From NCBI GenBank assembly GCA_964213345.1, contig CAXOVX010000035.1, positions 1 to 20,935 of the forward strand: a DNA stretch of 20,935 bases, written 5' to 3'. The notes beneath the pieces were generated by a model that was not told the DNA's origin, did no database searches, and saw only the letters and a list, made by a program, of their open reading frames with translations. A program made the position numbers and the translations under genes. Each line of letters opens with the position of its first letter. Within the stretch, counting starts at the first letter, position 1. Origin of the DNA: CAXOVX01 sp964213345. GTDB lineage: Bacteria; Pseudomonadota; Alphaproteobacteria; Rickettsiales; Midichloriaceae. Shown here piece after piece: positions 16,326 to 20,935 of this stretch.

Positions 16326-16427
16326 TAGGAGCACAACAGTGAGGGCAAAGGAGGTAGTAGTCTACATAACTAAACCCGAATCCTGCAGCGCAACAACGTG
16401 GGTGTTAAAAAGGGGATTTTGTATGAT

Positions 16428-16585
16428 GGCTCTATAGAAGTGGGAGGCACCATTGCGCGCCGATTCCTTATAACAAGAGATTGAGTTGCAAAAGAAAAAT
16501 GAGCCCGTTACATGGGTCAAGTTTTGCTTCTATCAAAACTCAACTTTACAACGAGCCCGTATTTCGGCTTTACAGATGATATAGC
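16428..16585. other. Short spacer with repeat and hairpin
   Basis: No gene is seen here. GAGCCCGT occurs twice (16501 and 16553) in the same orientation. AGTTTTG and CAAAACT form a 7-bp hairpin with a 7-nt loop at 16520-16540. This follows the end of the minus-strand ankyrin-type locus and may serve as its terminator, although no T-run is present. Confidence 0.35.
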
Positions 16586-17389
16586 TTATACTTCGCCACC
16601 GTGATGTGCCACTTCATGTCCACCAAATAAGCTTGAGGCATAATCGTAGGCACCATGGCACCACTCACCTACTTTTGCCTCCATCTTAGAGATATAAGGA
16701 TCAACCGCATCTGCAACCAAAGATGTGAATTGATGCACTCCTACAAATGAAGCAACTGCACCAAAGCCCTTTTGTATAGTTTGCAAGCTGTGACTTAATG
16801 CATCTCCGGTAACTACTGGCACTTTAGTAAATAATGAGTAAGCACTGTAGGCACCAGTTACATATGGCAACACTTTTCCAACGTATGAAGAAGATGCACC
16901 ATTAGAGTTGTACATGTTATAATGCGTAATCAAGCTATTAGTACCTGCCATCAAAGCGGGAATAAGAAGAGTTCCAGCTCCCAAAGTTGCACCAGTTATT
17001 GCTGCTATAACACCAGCTTGTACTACTGATAGCGTTATATCGAGGGAAATATCTGTAATACTACTCCAAATGGAAGGACCCTCAGTAGTAGGCGCATGAC
17101 TTAAATAGTAAGAAAGCAAATTTTTAAGTTCATACGTTCCAGTATTAATACCAGCCTTTTTGAGTACATCAAAAGCTTTAGTTCCGGTGTTAGAACCGTA
17201 TACTAGTGCTGCAGATGCTCCAAGGTGTAATCCTGCCCAGCCTAATTCATACAAGATAGATGATGATTGCGCTTGAGTAGTATCTGAACCAGTTAAACCA
17301 GACAACTTCACTTGTGCAGTATTATTATCTAAGGTCAGATTAGACAACTTTGCTTGCGTGCTATTATCTGAACCAGTCAAATTAGACAA
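16586..17389 (-). pseudogene. Hydrophobic C-terminal part of split ankyrin-type gene
   Basis: This 267-codon frame opens at TTG 17389 inside the stop region of the upstream ORF. Residues 1-42 continue the same tandem repeat (QAKLSNLT, QVKLSGLT) that ends the upstream protein. The remainder is hydrophobic: segments at about 47-65, 114-148 (the strongest, Gly/Ala-rich), 170-190 and 207-228. It ends in a His-rich HEVAHHGGEV. The composition suggests a membrane-inserting domain, but no family was recognised. One extra base at 17390-17391 separates it from the 736-codon ORF. Deleting it gives a continuous frame. The TTG has no spaced Shine-Dalgarno sequence, so this ORF is probably a frameshifted tail and not an independent gene. 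Coupled reinitiation remains possible. Confidence 0.6.
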
Positions 17390-17446
17390 CCTTCACTTGT
17401 GCAGTATCATTACCTAAACCAGTTGAATTAGATAACTTTGTTTGTG
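17266..17446 (-). repeat. Tandem repeat of 13-15 codons spanning the ORF junction
   Basis: Four full units and one partial unit follow in the coding direction: QTKLSNSTGLGNDTA (15 residues), QVKLSNLTGSDNST (14), QAKLSNLTLDNNTA (14), QVKLSGLTGSDTT (13), then QAQSSS. Nucleotide similarity is high as well. The second unit contains one additional G (AAGGTTG where unit 4 has AAGTTG), which breaks the frame. The repeat links the ankyrin/coiled-coil part to the hydrophobic part, as a flexible Ser/Thr/Asn linker would. Confidence 0.85.
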
Positions 17447-19580
17447 AAGCACTACTTGAGGAGCCAGTAAGATACTTGCTTCCTAGGTCAAACAGATGCT
17501 TGCCTGTGTCAAACAGGTACTTTAAAGCTCCTCTGTTCTCAACAAAGTTAACACCAAAAAACCCTAATGATGCAACTTTAACATTCACAGGTTCTGGTGC
17601 AATTTGAACCATAGGCTTAACTTTTATTTCATCCGGATACTTTTCTGCACCTTCTTTCTGCTCTAGCTCAGCCTTTATCATTGCTTGTCTTTTGTTCTCT
17701 ATCTCTTCTCCTACTTTTCTAATACCAAGTGCTTCATCTTCAAGTTTTTTCATCTTTGTTTCAAATGATTCTTTCGAATTCAATCTTTTTATCGCTATTT
17801 GCCGTTCACCATGTTCTGCACCTTCCTTCCGCACAATTTGCATATTGTCACCACCTACACGCTTTTGTTCTTCTGGCAGTTTCTGTATAATCGGCTCTCC
17901 TTCATCACCAACTTTCCCCTCCCCCATCATTTTCTCTTCTTTAACTTCATGAATCTGTACATCAGCATCTCCATTTTCTATTGCAAATAACTTCTTGGCT
18001 TCAACCGGGCTTCCTCCCCCTTTTATGGCCAGTTTCATAGCCTTAAAATTTCCCTTTATAGCACTTTTGAGCTCTTTTTCTTGAACAAACTCTCTTGAGG
18101 CTTGTTTAAGTAAACCTTTAAGATCACTAATATCATCTTTATTCATATTTGCTGGAAGAAGTTGCTTCAATTCTGGTCCATATCCATCTCTCATCAACGC
18201 TGGCATAACAGTATTACCATCTCCTGTAAGAACAGCCATATTAGCCTTAATCCCTCCTTCGCTCGCTATTTGCAAAATAGTCTCTACTGCAGCGTCATTC
18301 TTTGCAATCCTTGCCATATTCAATAAGCCAATTCCTCCAACCATTTTTGCTTCAAGAGGATTTATTCCTTCATACTGAGCACAAGTATTCTTGAATAACA
18401 CTGGATCAAAGTGTTCTACATCAAGTATCATTTTACCTAGCAGAGAATCTCCATCCTCAAATGGGTTATTTAAGAAATGTTTTAGTTTACTCGCATCACC
18501 TCCTATTACTCGCTGCTGTGTATACTCAAGAGTTCCTAATTTATGAGCAATATGGGCTTTAGCAACATGTCTATCCGTAAGAACAGATGGCATCTTCTCA
18601 GCTACTCCTTTTGCTAATGCATCAGAACCATATTTAATGGCAAAATCTACTGGTAAATCTCCACGGATACTCTTAGCTGGCTCAATTACATCTTTTGCTA
18701 ATAATTTTTCAGGGATTCCAGCACCTCTCAAATTTGCGTCGTGTAAAGATTTTGGGAATAAGAAATCTTTACTTGCTGTTTCAACAGCACCTTTATCAAG
18801 GTATTGCCCTACATCCCCTGCAGTGGCTTTACCAGCATCATATGCATATACGATAGCGTCTAAGGACGTTTTTCCTTGTGCATTATGCACATTAAATGCT
18901 GTTGATTGTACTCCTGCTCCTTGCTTAGCAACCAAATCTCTCAACTCTGGGCTAACTGCAGTTAAAATAGGAAGAGTATTTCCATCTTTATCTGCTGAAT
19001 TAACTAAATCTTGCTTTCCATTAGTAGCTACATTCTTATAGGCAGCTTCTACCAACTCTTTCTTTCCGGTATGTACTACATCCTGGAAGAAATTTTGCCC
19101 TTTACCATTAGATAAATCAGCATTGTTATCTATCAGTGTCTTTGTTATGACATCTGCCCCTAACTTAGTTGACTTTAAAGCTAAATCAAGTGGTCTAACA
19201 TTGTTGTATTCAGCATTAACATTGACTTTTTGTGCTAATACATCTACTATTTTTGTTTGCCCTCCATCGATAGCCTTGTGCAGTAACTCAACACCTTTAA
19301 CGCTAAAATCCGTTGAAAGATATTTTCCAACCAGGGGAATACTGCTCAAAAATTGATTCAATTGTAAGGAAAAGTCCAACAATCCCGCATTGTTCCCCTC
19401 TACTGCGATATCAGTTAATTTTTGATTAATATATGGCAAGCATGTAGGAGCAAGTATCTTTGCTGCTAATCCTACTGGAAACACTGAACTTGCGGCATAC
19501 GCTGTTGCTACACCAGCTACACCAACCCCAAATTTTACACTGGTAGGCGTATGATCGTAAACCATTTTCATAACTTTCAT
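17382..19580 (-). CDS. Large ankyrin-like protein, N-terminal ORF
   Basis: I choose the ATG at 19580 (732 codons), not the TTG at 19592, because GAGGA lies 6 nt before this ATG. Residues, numbered from that TTG: a hydrophobic Gly/Ala segment (18-48), then ankyrin-like helical repeats from about 98 to 350 (GVELLHKAIDGGQTKIVDVL, RPLDLAL, DKDGNTLPILTA, GKTSLDAIV) with weaker ones around 440-520. A charged Glu/Lys region with likely coiled coil follows (about 600-655), then a short duplicated segment (KYLFDTG / KHLFDLG, 691-704), then the tandem repeat. Ankyrin proteins of intracellular bacteria often act on host proteins, but no secretion signal is evident, so that role is inference. The ORF ends in the repeat after a one-base shift and overlaps the 16586 ORF by 8 nt. 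The ancestral product was about 997 residues. Confidence 0.75.
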   Translation of the reverse strand: MKVMKMVYDHTPTSVKFGVGVAGVATAYAASSVFPVGLAAKILAPTCLPYINQKLTDIAVEGNNAGLLDFSLQLNQFLSSIPLVGKYLSTDFSVKGVELLHKAIDGGQTKIVDVLAQKVNVNAEYNNVRPLDLALKSTKLGADVITKTLIDNNADLSNGKGQNFFQDVVHTGKKELVEAAYKNVATNGKQDLVNSADKDGNTLPILTAVSPELRDLVAKQGAGVQSTAFNVHNAQGKTSLDAIVYAYDAGKATAGDVGQYLDKGAVETASKDFLFPKSLHDANLRGAGIPEKLLAKDVIEPAKSIRGDLPVDFAIKYGSDALAKGVAEKMPSVLTDRHVAKAHIAHKLGTLEYTQQRVIGGDASKLKHFLNNPFEDGDSLLGKMILDVEHFDPVLFKNTCAQYEGINPLEAKMVGGIGLLNMARIAKNDAAVETILQIASEGGIKANMAVLTGDGNTVMPALMRDGYGPELKQLLPANMNKDDISDLKGLLKQASREFVQEKELKSAIKGNFKAMKLAIKGGGSPVEAKKLFAIENGDADVQIHEVKEEKMMGEGKVGDEGEPIIQKLPEEQKRVGGDNMQIVRKEGAEHGERQIAIKRLNSKESFETKMKKLEDEALGIRKVGEEIENKRQAMIKAELEQKEGAEKYPDEIKVKPMVQIAPEPVNVKVASLGFFGVNFVENRGALKYLFDTGKHLFDLGSKYLTGSSSSASQTKLSNSTGLGNDTAQVKVV

Positions 19581-19592
19581 AAGATTCCTCAA

Positions 19593-20077
19593 TAAAGTGT
19601 TATCAATCTGCTTTGCTGGGACCGTATCGTACTATCACAACGGTTGCCATTATAACTTCTTTTTTCGTGAATGCAACTGCGAATTGATAAAGTTTCTATA
19701 AAATTTCCCCTATTAATTTAAAAAATATCACAAAAAATAAAAATCAATGTTATAGCTCATAAAAAAGGAAAAATCTAAGAAAAGATATAATCACTGAATA
19801 GTGAAAAATCCCAGTAATCTGTCATTGGACTATATTAATATTTTTTTAATTTTTTATCTAGATAATAAGAAGATTGTTTCTATATACAAAATACCTATGT
19901 CTAATTGGCAAATTGCTAAAGCTCTTCTTAACGAGACATCAAAGTGTTGTAATATCCGTCACGAGTGATGTTGATGGAGCGAGTATACTTGATATTTTGT
20001 TGCCTCAAAGAGACTGAAAGATATAAAACATCGACACTAACACAAACCAGTAATAGCTAGGTACCAAACAAAATGAA
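19593..20077. other. Intergenic region upstream of ankyrin-type gene
   Basis: This contains the promoter of the ankyrin-type gene and AT-rich sequence. I see no gene longer than a 23-codon plus-strand ORF at 19898-19969, and no insertion-sequence ends before the mini-element at 20078. Confidence 0.6.
19649..19676 (-). promoter_or_regulatory. Sigma70-type promoter of ankyrin-type gene
   Basis: Reading leftward, TTGCAT (19676-19671), a 16-nt spacer and a perfect TATAAT (19654-19649) stand 69 nt upstream of the ATG. The leader contains a GC-richer imperfect inverted repeat (CCGT ... ACGG) that could fold. This is the best promoter match I found in the window. Confidence 0.65.
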
Positions 20078-20207
20078 TTATACCAATTTCTTTTTTAAAT
20101 CTATGTTGTCGTGCTGTGGGATTTAGGGTGATTCATGTGGTATCCTACACTCCTTAGTCCCCACCATTGCACTCCTAGTGCTTATTTAAAAATAGGACTT
20201 GGTATAA
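20078..20207. mobile_element. Palindromic-ended mini-element, copy 4
   Basis: 130 bp with terminal inverted repeats: the left end is TTATACCAATTTCTTTTTTAA, and the right end, read inward, is TTATACCAAGTCCTATTTTTAA. The interior (GTTGTCGTGCTGTGGGATTTAGGG, ACCATTGCACTCCTAGTG in part) aligns with copies 1 and 3. The right 21-22 bases overlap the last codons and stop of lspA. Confidence 0.75.
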
Positions 20208-20686
20208 GGTATTTTTTTGATATTTTTGAATAATTCAAGAATTAAGATGGAGATGGACCCAAAGACAATCATAGAGTCGGCATAATTGAAGGCAGGGTAA
20301 TGATGATGTAGAAAGTGGAGATCGATAAAATCGAGGACGGCATTTCTGAGGAATCTATCGAGAATATTACCTGTAGCGCCGCCGATAATAAGGCCGAGAG
20401 GGGTTATCATTCTATAAGTAGGTGTGGTGTTAGCATATAGGAATAGTAGCGACATTATGATGATGGAAGAGATGGCAATAAAAAGCCACTTACTGTGCTC
20501 AGGGGAGTTACAAATGCCGAAGCTTATACCGTAATTGTACACCTCTACCAAATTGAAGGAGGCAGTTACTATGTATTGGGAAGTTTGGTGACTTTGCAAG
20601 AATTCTAGTACCCAAAACTTAGTTAACTGATCGATTATGGCTGTGAGCAGAGCTATAATTCCGATTTTTGAGAATAACTTCAGCAT
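20186..20686 (-). CDS. lspA: Lipoprotein signal peptidase LspA
   Basis: LspA is a membrane aspartyl peptidase that removes signal peptides from diacylglyceryl-modified prolipoproteins. The 166 residues hold four membrane helices and the conserved blocks: AIIDQLTK (helix 1), NYGISFGI (51-58), GGATGNILDR (102-111), VLDFID with catalytic Asp119, and PAFNYADSMI with catalytic Asp137. The length is normal. The last six residues (YTKSYF) and the TAA are written by the inverted end of a mini-element (20078-20207), so the native C-terminus has been replaced. These residues lie beyond the last helix, and activity is probably kept. The ATG at 20686 has no clear Shine-Dalgarno sequence. The partner Lgt is not in the window. 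Confidence 0.95.
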   Translation of the reverse strand: MLKLFSKIGIIALLTAIIDQLTKFWVLEFLQSHQTSQYIVTASFNLVEVYNYGISFGICNSPEHSKWLFIAISSIIIMSLLFLYANTTPTYRMITPLGLIIGGATGNILDRFLRNAVLDFIDLHFLHHHYPAFNYADSMIVFGSISILILELFKNIKKIPYTKSYF

Positions 20687-20935
20687 AATAAGAACGAGAT
20701 TTCTGATTAACCTGCGTCAATAAACTTCTTTCGAAACTTTATTTCTGCTATGAGCTACTAGTTACGTGGTGCTAAACCCACCTTCACGCACATCTCATAC
20801 TAAACACCCTTTATAACGTTCACTGTCTGATGCATGTATTATTATGTCCCTTAGGTCCCCTTGCGTTTTCTATAATACATGATGCTGCTGTATTTTATCA
20901 TGTTTTTGCATTTTACCAGCATAAGTGAGTTTTGA
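20687..20935. other. Non-coding stretch upstream of lspA
   Basis: No gene, RNA or clear promoter pair was recognised in these 249 bases. TTGACG occurs 34 nt before lspA (minus strand) without a good -10. The segment around 20811-20845 (TATAACGTTCAC, then CATGTAT) weakly recalls the mini-element interior. Confidence 0.4.

Larger units (their letters stand above)
15536..16427. mobile_element. Mini-element, copy 3, split by IS630
   Basis: Relative to copies 1 and 4 this copy is inverted. Its left part is at 16427-16328 (starting ATACAAAATCCCC, with CACGTTGTTGCGCTGC). Its right end is at 15565-15536 (GTGTTCATTTTAAAATGGGA then CTTGGTATTA). Removing the IS630 and one TA restores a continuous copy of about 132 bp that aligns with copy 4 across the junction (CTCC-TA-GTG). 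It is inserted at the broken end of the IS110 remnant. Confidence 0.75.

Noticed and set aside
17692..19356. Plus-strand ORFs opposite the ankyrin-type gene
   Set aside because: Their composition is that of antisense shadows, with no starts or families, while the minus strand has promoter, ribosome binding site and domain structure.
16586..19580. Two-gene toxin-immunity or two-component effector pair
   Set aside because: The 8-nt ORF overlap first suggested a coupled gene pair, but the shared tandem repeat and the single extra base explain it better as one broken gene.
20811..20845. Fifth mini-element copy upstream of lspA
   Set aside because: Only TAACGTTCAC and CATGTAT-like words match. 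Termini are absent and similarity is too low to claim.
1..20935. tRNA genes or CRISPR arrays
   Set aside because: No T-loop or cloverleaf pattern was convincing on either strand (the GGTCGAACCC-like string near 14175 lies in transposase sequence). No regularly spaced repeats with unique spacers were found.

Overview
The window looks like a piece of chromosome from an intracellular alphaproteobacterium of the Rickettsiales type. It is AT-rich. It carries a compact set of housekeeping genes whose sequences and arrangement fit that group: RNase E followed by an MsbA-like exporter, glnP-glnQ, tsaB, truB-rpsO-pnp and lspA. Between them lie decayed insertion sequences of at least five families, small palindromic-ended repeats, and a large ankyrin-type protein of the kind common in host-associated bacteria. 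The genus cannot be fixed from sequence alone.

Layout. 1-1140: decayed, unrecognised minus-strand genes, including one reading frame broken into several pieces and a 117-residue ORF whose 3' end is repeated near 14.9-15.0 kb. 1203-4998 (minus): an RNase E/G family endonuclease and, 10 nt downstream, an MsbA-like ABC exporter. 4999-5520: a divergent intergenic region with a possible promoter and a 52-codon ORF. 5521-7555 (plus): amino-acid ABC permease, its ATPase (17-nt overlap), then TsaB of the tRNA t6A pathway. 7568-8103 (minus): a small FlhB/EscU C-terminal-like protein and an ORF that ends at an IS200 remnant. 8106-9350: a debris zone with IS200/IS605 and IS481 remnants, a frameshifted secB remnant and a mini-element. 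9450-13009 (minus): truB, rpsO, pnp in classical order. 13127-13813 (plus): an unrecognised 228-residue protein. 13814-16430: an insertion-sequence graveyard with an IS5-type remnant, the second copy of the 1-113 repeat, an IS110 remnant, a mini-element, and an IS630 inserted inside that mini-element. 16586-19580 (minus): an ankyrin-type gene broken by one extra base inside a short tandem repeat, so that it now reads as two overlapping ORFs. 20186-20686 (minus): lspA, whose last six codons and stop are supplied by a mini-element.

The most noteworthy items are (a) the roughly 997-codon ankyrin plus hydrophobic-domain gene split at a 13-15-residue tandem repeat, and (b) a family of roughly 131-bp elements with terminal inverted repeats beginning TTATACCAAGTCC. 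There are three near-complete copies and at least one fragment. One copy forms the end of lspA, one borders the broken secB, and one was split by IS630 at a reconstructable TA target. No CRISPR array, tRNA or rRNA was seen.
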